Positions 9,855 through 22,480 of a stretch of 64,000 bases of DNA are shown here, piece after piece (within the stretch, counting starts at the first letter, position 1; each line of letters starts with the position of its first letter). A model generated the notes under the pieces. It worked only from the letters and a program-made list of their open reading frames with translations, was not told the origin of the DNA and did not search any database. This DNA is from Leifsonia sp. PS1209 (GTDB taxonomy: Bacteria; Actinomycetota; Actinomycetes; Actinomycetales; Microbacteriaceae), in contig NZ_CP051154.1 in assembly GCF_012317045.1 (NCBI RefSeq), positions 2,170,001 to 2,234,000 on the forward strand, read 5' to 3'. The position numbers were made by a program, and so were the translations under genes.

Positions 9855-11861
9855 CTAGCGACTGGCGAGTCGTTCATGGATGGCGGACGCCAGGGTCGGT
9901 CCGACGCCGCGCACGGCGGCGATCTCGTCCGGAGTCGCCTTCCTGAGCTGCGCCACGGAGCCGAAATGCTTCAGCAGCTCCTTGACCCTCGACGGGCCGA
10001 GGCCCGGGATCTCGCCGAGCACCGAGCCGATGTCGCGCCTGCGCTTGGCGCGCTGGTACGTGATGGCGAACCGGTGCGCCTCGTCGCGGATGCGCTGGAT
10101 GAGGAACAGCGCGTCGCTGTTGCGCGGCAGGATCACCGGGAAGTCGGAGTCCGGCAGCCAGATCTCCTCGAGACGCTTGGCGATGCCGACCAGCTGGATG
10201 CCCTGCACGCCGGACTCCTCCAGCGCGCGCCTGGCCGCAGCCACCTGCGGCTGGCCGCCGTCGACGATGAGCAGGTTGGGCGGGTACGCGAACTTCTTGC
10301 GCCGCTTCTCCGCCGCCTCCGCGAGCTCGGCGTCGATGTCGATCTCTGGATCGTCGCCGGCGTCGTCGGTCTGGACGGCGGCGGCGCGAGCAGCACCCGT
10401 CTGCGCGCCCTCCGCCCCCGGCTCGGCGAACTCCGCCTCCGGGTTCTTCAGGTACGCCAGCCTGCGCGTGATCACCTGGTAGATCGACTCCGTGTCGTCC
10501 GTCGACTCCGGGATGCTGAACCGCCGGTACTGGTCCTTCCTCGGCAGCCCGTCCTCGAACACGACCATCGAGGCCACGATGTTGGTGCCGCTGAGGTGCG
10601 AGACGTCGTAGCACTCCATCCGGAGGGGAGCATCCGGCATGCCGAGCGCATCCTGGATGTCGTTGAGCGCCTTGGACCTGGCCACGAAGTCGGAGCTGCG
10701 CCTCGTCTTGTAGAGCACGAGCGCGTTCTTGGCGTTCATCTCGACGGTCTGGGCGAGCGCCGCCTTGTCTCCGCGCTGCGCCACCCGCAGCTCGACCCGT
10801 CCGGTGAGGCGTCCGCGCGGTGCTCCAGGGTCGCCGATCTCGTGGCGGCGGGCCGTGAGCCACTGCTCGAGTTCGATGGCGTCGTCCGGCAGCTCCGGCA
10901 CGAGGATCTCGCGCGGCGGAGCATCCGATCCCTCGTACGCGTTCTGCACCACGGTCTCGACGAGGTCGCCGAGTTCGACGTCGAGCTCCTTGTCGACCAC
11001 CCAGCTGCGCACACCCCGGATGCGGCCTCCGCGCACGATGAACTGCTGTACGGCGGCGGCCAGCTCGTCGTGCGCGATGCCGAACACGTCGGCGTCGACG
11101 TTGTCCGGAAGCACGACGGCGCTCTTGCCCATCGCCGCTTCGAGAGCCTGGATCGCGTCACGGTGGCGGGCGGCGGCCTCGTAGTCCTGTGTGCTCGCGG
11201 CCTGCTTCATCCGCTCGGTCATCACCCGGATGTACTTGGTGTCGTTGCCCGCCATGAACGAGACGAAGTCCTCGGCCAGCTCGCGATGATCCTCCGGGCT
11301 GATCCGCCCGACGCAGGGAGCGGCGCACTTGCCGATGTCGCCGAGCAGGCACGGACGCCCGGTGAGCTCCGCCCTGCGGTAGACACCGTCGGAGCAGCTG
11401 CGCATCGGGAACGCCTTGAGCATCAGGTCGACCGTGTCCCTGATCGCCCAGACCTTCGTGTACGGCCCGAAGTATCGCGCGTCCTTCACGCCGCGGTTGC
11501 GCGTGACCATCACCCGCGGGATGCGGTCCCCCAGTGTCACCGCCAGGTAGGGGTACGACTTGTCGTCCCGGAACTGCACGTTGAACGGCGGATTGAACTC
11601 CTTGATCCAGGTGTATTCGAGTTGCAGCGCCTCGAACTCGGTCGCCACGACCGTCCACTCCACCGACGCTGCGGTGGTCACCATGCGCCTGGTGCGCTCG
11701 TGCAGACTGCGGAGCGGCTGGAAGTAGTTGCTCAGCCGCGCCCGCAGGTTCTTGGCCTTGCCGACATAGAGCACGCGCCGGTTGGCGTCGCGGAACCGGT
11801 ACACCCCGGGCTGGGTCGGGATCTCACCGGCTTTCGGCCGGTAGCTGACGGTGTCTGCCAC
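9855..11861 (-). CDS. uvrC: Excinuclease ABC subunit C
   Basis: Nuclease subunit of UvrABC nucleotide-excision repair, cutting on both sides of a lesion after UvrB loading. The 668-residue protein has the N-terminal GIY-YIG nuclease (GVY at 19-21, [10 protein letters not shown] at 31-40), a cysteine cluster typical of UvrC around residues 153-175 ([15 protein letters not shown]), a UVR motif ([15 protein letters not shown]), the RNase H-like C-terminal nuclease ([21 protein letters not shown]) and a terminal tandem HhH domain. An acidic Ala-rich insertion of about 45 residues (roughly 470-515) separates parts of the C-terminal nuclease and looks variable. GTG start, 9 bases after uvrA, so uvrA-uvrC are co-transcribed. 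Confidence 0.97.
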   Translation of the reverse strand: MADTVSYRPKAGEIPTQPGVYRFRDANRRVLYVGKAKNLRARLSNYFQPLRSLHERTRRMVTTAASVEWTVVATEFEALQLEYTWIKEFNPPFNVQFRDDKSYPYLAVTLGDRIPRVMVTRNRGVKDARYFGPYTKVWAIRDTVDLMLKAFPMRSCSDGVYRRAELTGRPCLLGDIGKCAAPCVGRISPEDHRELAEDFVSFMAGNDTKYIRVMTERMKQAASTQDYEAAARHRDAIQALEAAMGKSAVVLPDNVDADVFGIAHDELAAAVQQFIVRGGRIRGVRSWVVDKELDVELGDLVETVVQNAYEGSDAPPREILVPELPDDAIELEQWLTARRHEIGDPGAPRGRLTGRVELRVAQRGDKAALAQTVEMNAKNALVLYKTRRSSDFVARSKALNDIQDALGMPDAPLRMECYDVSHLSGTNIVASMVVFEDGLPRKDQYRRFSIPESTDDTESIYQVITRRLAYLKNPEAEFAEPGAEGAQTGAARAAAVQTDDAGDDPEIDIDAELAEAAEKRRKKFAYPPNLLIVDGGQPQVAAARRALEESGVQGIQLVGIAKRLEEIWLPDSDFPVILPRNSDALFLIQRIRDEAHRFAITYQRAKRRRDIGSVLGEIPGLGPSRVKELLKHFGSVAQLRKATPDEIAAVRGVGPTLASAIHERLASR

Positions 11862-11870
11862 GCGCCCGGC

Positions 11871-14771
<2,901 letters not shown>

Positions 14772-14844
14772 TCGATCAATTCTCCGCTACTCGTCGCCCC
14801 AGGTCGGCTGTGTTCGCCCAGCGCAGATCGCACGCCGGCACAGA

Positions 14845-14860
14845 TCGAAGATATGTTCGA
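14845..14860 (-). promoter_or_regulatory. LexA/SOS box upstream of uvrA
   Basis: On the uvrA coding strand the site reads TCGAACATATCTTCGA, one base away from the actinobacterial LexA consensus TCGAAC-N4-GTTCGA. It lies 74 bases upstream of the uvrA start and overlaps possible -10 sequence, as expected for LexA repression. Confidence 0.75.
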
Positions 14861-14901
14861 TTGTACCGGTTCATCGACAGACCTGTCACCGCTCGCCGCC
14901 G

Positions 14902-14923
14902 AGTCTATGCCGGACCACCGACA
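14902..14923 (-). promoter_or_regulatory. PafBC-type (RecA-NDp) damage promoter for uvrA
   Basis: Coding strand: TGTCGGTG (14923-14916), exactly 8 bases, then the -10 hexamer TAGACT (14907-14902). This matches the known LexA-independent damage promoter TGTCRGTG-N8-TANNNT. It would start a transcript about 125 bases before uvrA, upstream of the LexA box. The neighbouring membrane gene ends at 14927, just before it. Confidence 0.75.
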
Positions 14924-14926
14924 TTG

Positions 14927-15484
14927 CTACCGGGGATCGTCCTGCTGCCCCGCCGGACGGTGCGGACGGCGCAGCAGCAGAGGCGCCGCGACGAGGAAGA
15001 GCGCCACGACCGCGACCCCGGTGAGCACCGCCGGCCACACCGTCGCACCGCCCCCGGCACTCGTCGTGAGCGCGAGCAGCCCGACCGCGGCGAGCTGCAC
15101 GGACACCTGGACGATCACGAACCGCAGCAGCGACGGCAGCAGCACGGCGGGCTGCAGCCGGGCGAGCGGCGGCACCACGAGCATCCACGATGCCGTCAGG
15201 TGCAGAGCATGCGCCCCGGCGATCAGCGCGTACACCCGCCACTCGCCGACGGACTGCGGATGCAGCAGCACGGTGAACGCGAGCGCCCCGATGAGGAACC
15301 ACGCCGTCAGCCAGCGCGGCACCGCGACGGCCGCGGCTGTGAGGGCGAGCGACACGGCCAGCCAGAATCCGGAGTCTGCGACGGTCAGGCAGAGCGCGAG
15401 GGCGATGGCGCCGAAGAGGGCACGGACAGTCCACCCGGGAACGGTGACGCCGAGCACGGGTTCTGTGGCGTTTGCGCCGCTCAC
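14927..15484 (-). CDS. Small integral membrane protein of the MoxR/DUF58 operon
   Basis: Not recognised as a named family. The 185-residue product is strongly hydrophobic, with about five or six transmembrane segments by eye (starting near residues 20, 45, 85, 115 and 145), a short polar N terminus and a basic C-terminal tail ([17 protein letters not shown]). It starts with a GTG that overlaps the DUF58 gene stop as GTGA, so it is the last gene of the five-gene operon and translationally coupled. A role in the MoxR/DUF58 membrane complex is inferred from position only. The uvrA PafBC promoter starts immediately after its stop codon. Confidence 0.75.
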   Translation of the reverse strand: MSGANATEPVLGVTVPGWTVRALFGAIALALCLTVADSGFWLAVSLALTAAAVAVPRWLTAWFLIGALAFTVLLHPQSVGEWRVYALIAGAHALHLTASWMLVVPPLARLQPAVLLPSLLRFVIVQVSVQLAAVGLLALTTSAGGGATVWPAVLTGVAVVALFLVAAPLLLRRPHRPAGQQDDPR

Positions 15485-17040
15485 CGGGACCTCCTCGGCC
15501 TGCTCAGCTCGCGGAGGCGCGCATCCCTTGTGCCAGATTCGGCTCCGTTGTCGTCGCTGTCCTGCCAGGCGAGCACGTCGATGCCCGCCGCGGCCAGCCG
15601 GCCGAAACGCAGAGCGCGCTCGACCTCGACGACTTTCAGCGCCAGCCGCTCCCTCGGGGGAAGGTCGCGCGTGAGCCTGGCTGGCAGCACATCCACCGCG
15701 ATCACCCGGTGCCCGGCGGCCCGCCAGACGAGCGCGAGGCGCAGCGGCTGCTCGTCGAGGAACGTCGACATCACGTAGACGAGCGCGCCGGGGGCGAGGA
15801 TCGGCGCGCGCACCCGCTCGGTGGCCGCACCGCGCGGGCCGGTGAGCTCGACGGCGCGCGACACCCGGTGCAGATGCCTGGCGCCCGCCCGGGGAGGGAT
15901 GGCGCGGGCAGGGTCCGCCAGGTCGTCGAAGCCGACCCTGTCCCCCGCCGCGACGTACGCTCCGGCCAGCGAGACGACCGCCTCCCGCGCGAGATCCTGC
16001 GACGAGACGCCGGGCAGTGGATGCATGGCCGCCCAGTCCGCGACGCTCCCGGTGAGATCGTCCCTGCTGTCGATCACGAACTGGACGGCGGCGTCGGAGG
16101 TGGCCATCGTGCGGCGGACGAACAGCTCACCGGCGCTCTGCGCCCGCCGGGCGGTCGCTTTCCAGTCGATGCGGCGCAGCCTGTCCCCCGGCTGGAAACG
16201 GTCGACATCCCGGAACTCGCCCCCATCCCCCGGACGCGCCGACGGGTGCGGCCCGGTCAGCCCGATCAGCCGGGCCGGAAGCGGCAGACTCCGCACCGGC
16301 ACGACCCGCGGACGGACCACCCGGTCGAGCGCGGGCGCCGCCGCGGTGTCGCCGACGAACGACGCGTCTGCGCCGATGACGCGGGCGGTCAGCCGCAGCA
16401 GCCGCTGGGGGCCGGAGTGCACGACGACGATGTCGGCCGGGATGCGCGCCGCGGAACGCGGGGTGAGCACGGTATCGAGCGGCGGGCGGTTCGGGAGCGC
16501 GATGCGGACGCCGACAGCGTCGATGCGGGTGGGCGCGGTGGAGGTGGGGGTGGTGACGGAGCCGATTGCGCGCACGATGGCGCCTTGAGTGGTGCGGGTG
16601 GGCGCGGTGGTCTCGGTCGTGGGGATCGACGGGCTGGTGGAGGAAGCAGGAGCTGCTGGGGAGCGGCCAGTGGACCCGTCGCGTGCGGGCTCGACCGACG
16701 CCGAGAACGCGAGCGGGATGCGGTCGCCGGGGCGGCGGTCCCAGCCGTAGGCCGCCGCGATGAGCAACGGGACGCCGACCAGGGCCAGCTCGACCCTGCT
16801 CGCGATGAAACCGGCGCCGAGGCAGACGAGCGCGACGACCAGCGCCGCGACGACGGCCGGGCTGAGGTCCCACGGGGTGGCCGCGGTGGTTGCGGGGGTG
16901 GCGGCGGGGGTGGCGGCAGCGGTGGCCGCGGTGGCGGCGGTGGCCGCGGCGGCAGCAGTGGTCGCGGAGGCGGCTGGGGTGGCGGCGGTCGTCGGCGTCG
17001 TAGGGGCTTGCGACGGGCGGCCCGGCTCCTCGGCGGTCAC
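15481..17040 (-). CDS. DUF58 domain-containing membrane protein
   Basis: 519 residues from a GTG that overlaps the moxR stop as GTGA. Order: an Ala/Thr/Pro low-complexity N-terminal stretch (about residues 10-55), two close transmembrane segments (about 58-95, AVVAALVVALVCLGAGF then LALVGVPLLIAAAYGW), a Ser/Thr/Pro-rich segment near residues 120-160, then the DUF58 core with the hallmark FQPGDRLRRIDWKATARR and a VWA-like C-terminal part (FVIDSRDDL). DUF58 proteins are normally paired with MoxR ATPases, which are thought to act as chaperones for assembly or metal insertion (family knowledge). Substrate unknown. Confidence 0.9.
   Translation of the reverse strand: MTAEEPGRPSQAPTTPTTAATPAASATTAAAAATAATAATAAATPAATPATTAATPWDLSPAVVAALVVALVCLGAGFIASRVELALVGVPLLIAAAYGWDRRPGDRIPLAFSASVEPARDGSTGRSPAAPASSTSPSIPTTETTAPTRTTQGAIVRAIGSVTTPTSTAPTRIDAVGVRIALPNRPPLDTVLTPRSAARIPADIVVVHSGPQRLLRLTARVIGADASFVGDTAAAPALDRVVRPRVVPVRSLPLPARLIGLTGPHPSARPGDGGEFRDVDRFQPGDRLRRIDWKATARRAQSAGELFVRRTMATSDAAVQFVIDSRDDLTGSVADWAAMHPLPGVSSQDLAREAVVSLAGAYVAAGDRVGFDDLADPARAIPPRAGARHLHRVSRAVELTGPRGAATERVRAPILAPGALVYVMSTFLDEQPLRLALVWRAAGHRVIAVDVLPARLTRDLPPRERLALKVVEVERALRFGRLAAAGIDVLAWQDSDDNGAESGTRDARLRELSRPRRSR
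16873..17008. repeat. Degenerate GGTGGCGGC-type simple repeat
   Basis: An imperfect run of GGTGGC/GGTGGCCGC-like units on the plus strand that encodes the Ala/Thr/Pro-rich N terminus of the DUF58 protein on the minus strand. Its low complexity contrasts with flanking coding DNA and suggests slippage-prone sequence. Confidence 0.6.
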
Positions 17041-18119
17041 CCGGGGAGCCCCGCATCCGGGACAGTCGCGCGGGCCGCATCCCGTGCTGCTCCGACCGAC
17101 GGAGGACCGGGCACCGAGTTGACCACCTCGGTGACCACCTGGGAGGCCTGCACACCGCTCGTCCAGGCTTGGACGGTGAGCGAGAGGCGGTGCGCGAGGA
17201 CGGGCACCGCGACGGCTTTGACGTCGTCGGGGATCACGAAGTCGCGTCCGGCCATCACGGCGCGAGCGCGCGCGACGAGTAGCAGCCCCTGCGAACCGCG
17301 CGGCGACGCCCCCACCTCCACCGACCGGTGACGACGCGTGGCCGCGGCGAGGGCGACGCAGTATGCGGCGATGTCCTCGTCGACGTCGACCAGCTCGACG
17401 CCGTCCTGCATGGCACGGAGGGTGGCGGCGTCGATCACCGGCTCGACCGTCGCGACCTCCCTGCGCCTGCTCACCCGCGCGAGCAGCACGCGGCTCTCGC
17501 CCTGCGCATCCGGATAGCCGACGCTCAGCCGCACCATGAACCGGTCGAGCTGCGCCTCCGGCAGTGCGTACGTGCCCTCGAACTCGATGGGGTTGGAGGT
17601 GGCGACCACGTGGAAGGGCTCCGGCAGCGGGAAGCTCTGGCCCTCGACGGTGACCTGACCCTCGGCCATCGCCTCCAGCAGCGCGGACTGGGTCTTCGGC
17701 GAGGTGCGGTTGATCTCGTCGGCGAGGAACAGGCCGGTGAAGATCGGCCCCGGGCGGAAGACGAACTCGGCCGACGCAGGTGCGTACACGAAGGAGCCGG
17801 TGATGTCGGCGGGGAGCAGGTCGGGGGTGCACTGCAGGCGCCGGAAATCGAGACCGATGGCCGACGCGATACTGCGCGCGGCGAGCGTTTTGCCGAGGCC
17901 AGGGACGTCCTCGAACAGCACGTGACCCCCGGCGAGGATGGTCGCCAGTGCCAGTTCGAGCGCCGGGCGCATCCCGACGACGACGCTGCCGACACGGTCG
18001 AGGATATCGCCGCTCAGCCGGGCGATCTCAGCGACGGGGAGCGCAGCGGGACGTGCGGCGGGTCGTGCGGCGGGGAGGTCGCGGGAGGCGGCGGGCAGGT
18101 CGGGGGTGGCGGCTGTCAT
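17037..18119 (-). CDS. MoxR family AAA+ ATPase
   Basis: AAA+ ATPase of the MoxR group, chaperone-like partner of DUF58 proteins. The 360-residue protein shows Walker A VPGLGKT (K77), the segment CTPDLLPADITGS, Walker B LFLADEINR, sensor 1 VVATSNPIEFEGT and a C-terminal AAA lid (GASPRGSQGLLLVARARA). The ATG at 18117-18119 overlaps the upstream gene as ATGA; a long open frame upstream of it is the Pro-rich antisense-like shadow of that gene. The first 35 residues are Ala/Pro-rich and not part of the fold. Confidence 0.93.
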   Translation of the reverse strand: MTAATPDLPAASRDLPAARPAARPAALPVAEIARLSGDILDRVGSVVVGMRPALELALATILAGGHVLFEDVPGLGKTLAARSIASAIGLDFRRLQCTPDLLPADITGSFVYAPASAEFVFRPGPIFTGLFLADEINRTSPKTQSALLEAMAEGQVTVEGQSFPLPEPFHVVATSNPIEFEGTYALPEAQLDRFMVRLSVGYPDAQGESRVLLARVSRRREVATVEPVIDAATLRAMQDGVELVDVDEDIAAYCVALAAATRRHRSVEVGASPRGSQGLLLVARARAVMAGRDFVIPDDVKAVAVPVLAHRLSLTVQAWTSGVQASQVVTEVVNSVPGPPSVGAARDAARATVPDAGLPG

Positions 18120-18871
18120 GGGTGCGGCTCCTGGGGCGGGGTGGGGGCGGTGGATGCGATGGGGACGGTGGATGCGATGGGGGCGGTGGATGCGATGGGG
18201 GCGGTGGATGCGATGGGGGCTGTGGATGCGGTGGACGCGGTGGGGGCGGTGGATGCTGCGTGTGGCTCGGCTCTGCCGACCGTGTGGTGGTCGCCCCCGT
18301 CGCCGTCGGGGTCGACGGGGCCGATCGGGGCTTCGGCGAGGCGGGCGAGGGCGGTGACGATCGCCTCGAAGGTGGCGGGCTTCGGGGACTCGGCGGTGCC
18401 CCGGCGGAGGAGACGGACCGTGTCGGGGCCGAGGAGGCGGGCGATCTCGGGGGCGTCTGCGGGGTTGTCGAGGTCGAGGCCGTGGAGTTCGAGGGTGCTG
18501 GCCGTGACGGAGCGGAGGCGACGGACAGCCTCGGGCGCGACTCCCCCGCCGCGGGTGTGCAGCGCCCAGCCGAGCTGGGACACGTCGCGGCGGGCACCGT
18601 CGCGCGGGAGCACGGGGTCGGGAAGCCAGTCCACTCCCGCCTGCTCGCCGAGAACCGTCGCGCAGGCACCGGCCGCCAGGATGATCGCGGCCAGACCGAT
18701 GGCGTGCTCGGGGTCGAGGCCGAAGAACCAGGCGACGAAGCCAGCGACTGCCGCGAGCAGGATGCACCCGGCGATGCGCCAGCGGAAACCGACGGAGAAC
18801 AGGAGACGCCTGCTGGGGGCGCGCGCGGGCGCGAGGTGCTCGGCCGCAGCGGCGCGCTCGTCCCCGGTCAC
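18116..18871 (-). CDS. Two-TM membrane protein with C-terminal hexapeptide repeats
   Basis: Family not recognised. The 251-residue product has a basic N terminus, two transmembrane helices (about residues 30-52 and 58-76), a soluble region to about residue 190 and a C-terminal tail built from repeats of the hexapeptide STAPIA (about residues 205-245) encoded by an 18-bp tandem repeat. Start GTG overlaps the DUF4129 gene stop as GTGA; its own stop overlaps moxR as ATGA. Position inside the MoxR/DUF58 operon suggests a structural component of that membrane system (inference). Confidence 0.75.
   Translation of the reverse strand: MTGDERAAAAEHLAPARAPSRRLLFSVGFRWRIAGCILLAAVAGFVAWFFGLDPEHAIGLAAIILAAGACATVLGEQAGVDWLPDPVLPRDGARRDVSQLGWALHTRGGGVAPEAVRRLRSVTASTLELHGLDLDNPADAPEIARLLGPDTVRLLRRGTAESPKPATFEAIVTALARLAEAPIGPVDPDGDGGDHHTVGRAEPHAASTAPTASTASTAPIASTAPIASTAPIASTVPIASTAPTPPQEPHP
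18140..18256. repeat. 18-bp tandem repeat (six units plus a half unit)
   Basis: Units close to GATGGGGGCGGTGGATGC at 18140, 18158, 18176, 18194, 18212 and 18239, with a 9-base half unit at 18230-18238. Units 3 and 4 are identical. The period is a multiple of three, so copy-number change keeps the reading frame of the minus-strand gene and simply lengthens or shortens its tail. Confidence 0.9.
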
Positions 18872-19587
18872 CGCGGGCCTCCGGTTGCGCTGCGGGGCGC
18901 CGTGGTCCAGGACGCGCGGAGCGCATCCACTGCGGAGCGGGCGCGGGCGACCTCGTCGGCCGTGACCGGTGCCGCGCTGAAACGCGCGAGCAGGTAAAGG
19001 TCGAGGAGGGTGGTGGCGGCGTCGCGGTCGGTGGCGACGCGGACGACGACGCGGGTGGTGAACTCGCCGGGGGTTTCGGCGGGGAGTCTGCGCATCCCGG
19101 AGTCTGTGGCCGCCTCTTCGAGTCCGAGCCAGGCGCGTTCGATGGCGTCTCGGGGTTCGCGCGGTTCGGTCAGGCGGTCGTAGGCCAGGTCGAGGCCGCG
19201 GCGGACCTGGACGGGTTCCGGGGTCGGCTCATCCTCGGGTGGCGCGTCGCCGAGGGCGTCGGGGAGGAGCGGCAACGCATCCCGTTCCGGGAGGGTGAGA
19301 CGGCGACGGACCGCTCGCCAGATGAGTGCTGCGACGACGACGAGCACGATCACGGCGGCGGCGACCACGAACCAGGAGATGTCGAACCGCGTGACGTGCT
19401 GCAGCTCGCGCGGAGCCGGTGACCCGGAGGCGGTGGGGCCCGTCAGGTTCTGCGGGAGCGGGGGCTGGGATTCCGCGGGAGGGACCCAGCGCATCCCGGA
19501 GAAGACCGGGGCGCCCTGCACGGCCAGCGCGACCACGGCGATGAGCGCGAGCGCCGAGCAGGCGAGCAGCATCCGATGACGCTTCAT
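18868..19587 (-). CDS. DUF4129 domain-containing membrane protein
   Basis: 239 residues from ATG 19585-19587. A signal-anchor helix (about residues 6-27, LLACSALALIAVVALAV), an extracytoplasmic Pro/Ser-rich segment, a second transmembrane helix (about 73-95, FVVAAAVIVLVVVAALIW) and a cytoplasmic DUF4129-like region with GLDLAYDRL, AIERAWLGLEEAATDSG, ETPGEFTTRV and LLDLYLLARFS. DUF4129 is commonly found with MoxR, DUF58 and transglutaminase proteins in actinobacteria. First gene of the operon; the 71-base gap from uvrB contains a TATACG hexamer but no clear terminator. Confidence 0.85.
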   Translation of the reverse strand: MKRHRMLLACSALALIAVVALAVQGAPVFSGMRWVPPAESQPPLPQNLTGPTASGSPAPRELQHVTRFDISWFVVAAAVIVLVVVAALIWRAVRRRLTLPERDALPLLPDALGDAPPEDEPTPEPVQVRRGLDLAYDRLTEPREPRDAIERAWLGLEEAATDSGMRRLPAETPGEFTTRVVVRVATDRDAATTLLDLYLLARFSAAPVTADEVARARSAVDALRASWTTAPRSATGGPR

Positions 19588-19658
19588 CGCCCCGCCGTCG
19601 TCATCGCGCTCACCTTGCCACCGTATACCGGTCGCCCGATGGAGAGCCCGAGGCCCAC

Positions 19659-21725
<2,067 letters not shown>

Positions 21726-21731
21726 GTGTCC

Positions 21732-21753
21732 AGTCTAGGAAGGACCACCGACA
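21732..21753 (-). promoter_or_regulatory. PafBC-type (RecA-NDp) leaderless promoter of uvrB
   Basis: Coding strand TGTCGGTG (21753-21746), 8 bases, TAGACT (21737-21732), then 6 bases and the uvrB ATG. The 14 bases AATGTCGGTGGTCC are identical to those upstream of uvrA, and the spacing to TAGACT is identical too. Confidence 0.8.
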
Positions 21754-21787
21754 TTCCTGGCGGTGTGCGCTCTGAGCGGAACGGCTG

Positions 21788-22384
21788 TCAGCCGCGCAGC
21801 CTGTCCCACAGCGCGTCGGTCTGCGCGAGCGTCTGCTCCAGGGTGCCGTCGGTGTCGATCACCACGTCGGCAACCGCCAGACGCTCCTCGTCGGTCGCCT
21901 GCGAGCCGACCCTGCGCCGTGCCTCCGCCTCGTCCGTCCCCCGCAGCTCCACCAGCCTCCGGATGCGCGTGTCCGCGGACGCGTGCGCCACCACGATCAG
22001 ATCGAACGGGTACTCGTTGGCCGACTCGACCAGCAGGGGCACGTCGTAGACGACGACGGCATCCGGATCGGCCTCCCCCGCCGCACGGAAACGCTCGGTG
22101 GACAGGTCGAGCACCGCGGGGTGGGTGATCGCATTCAGCCGCAGCCGCGCATCCTCGTCGGCGAAGATGATCGCACCGAGTGCCGGCCGGTCGAGGCTGC
22201 CGTCCCCGCGGATCACCTGCGGCCCGAACGTCTCGGCGATCTGCGCGAGCGCCGGGGTGCCCGGCTCGACCACCTCCCTCGCGATGCGGTCGGCGTCGAC
22301 GACGACGGCCCCGTGTTCGGCGAGGCGGCGGGCGATGGTCGATTTGCCGGAGGCGATCCCACCGGTGAGTCCGATCAGCTGCAC
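21788..22384 (-). CDS. coaE: Dephospho-CoA kinase
   Basis: Last step of coenzyme A synthesis: phosphorylates dephospho-CoA with ATP. The 198-residue protein has the P-loop GGIASGKST (residues 8-16), the segment VVDADRIAREVV, HPAVLDL and the lid/acceptor region VVYDVPLLVES typical of CoaE. This is the kinase domain only; the extra UPF0157/GrpB domain fused to CoaE in mycobacteria is absent. GTG start at 22382-22384; TAGCAT ends 6 bases upstream, suggesting a leaderless transcript separate from rpsA, whose terminator lies just before. Confidence 0.94.
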   Translation of the reverse strand: MQLIGLTGGIASGKSTIARRLAEHGAVVVDADRIAREVVEPGTPALAQIAETFGPQVIRGDGSLDRPALGAIIFADEDARLRLNAITHPAVLDLSTERFRAAGEADPDAVVVYDVPLLVESANEYPFDLIVVAHASADTRIRRLVELRGTDEAEARRRVGSQATDEERLAVADVVIDTDGTLEQTLAQTDALWDRLRG

Positions 22385-22390
22385 CAGACC

Positions 22391-22396
22391 ATGCTA
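22391..22396 (-). promoter_or_regulatory. Leaderless -10 box of coaE
   Basis: TAGCAT on the minus strand, followed by exactly 6 bases and the GTG start; no ribosome-binding site is present. Confidence 0.55.
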
Positions 22397-22433
22397 GCCG
22401 CGTCGTGCCGCCGCCGGCACGCTCGCGTTAACG

Positions 22434-22471
22434 CCGGAACGGCCGGCCCCGTGAGGGACCGGCCGTTCCGG
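22434..22471 (-). terminator. Hairpin terminator after rpsA
   Basis: 13-bp perfect arms (22434-22446 and 22459-22471, CCGGAACGGCCGG and complement) with a 12-base loop, 9 bases after the rpsA stop. Strong GC stem; the downstream T content is low, as is usual in this GC range. Confidence 0.8.
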
Positions 22472-22480
22472 ATGAACCGC

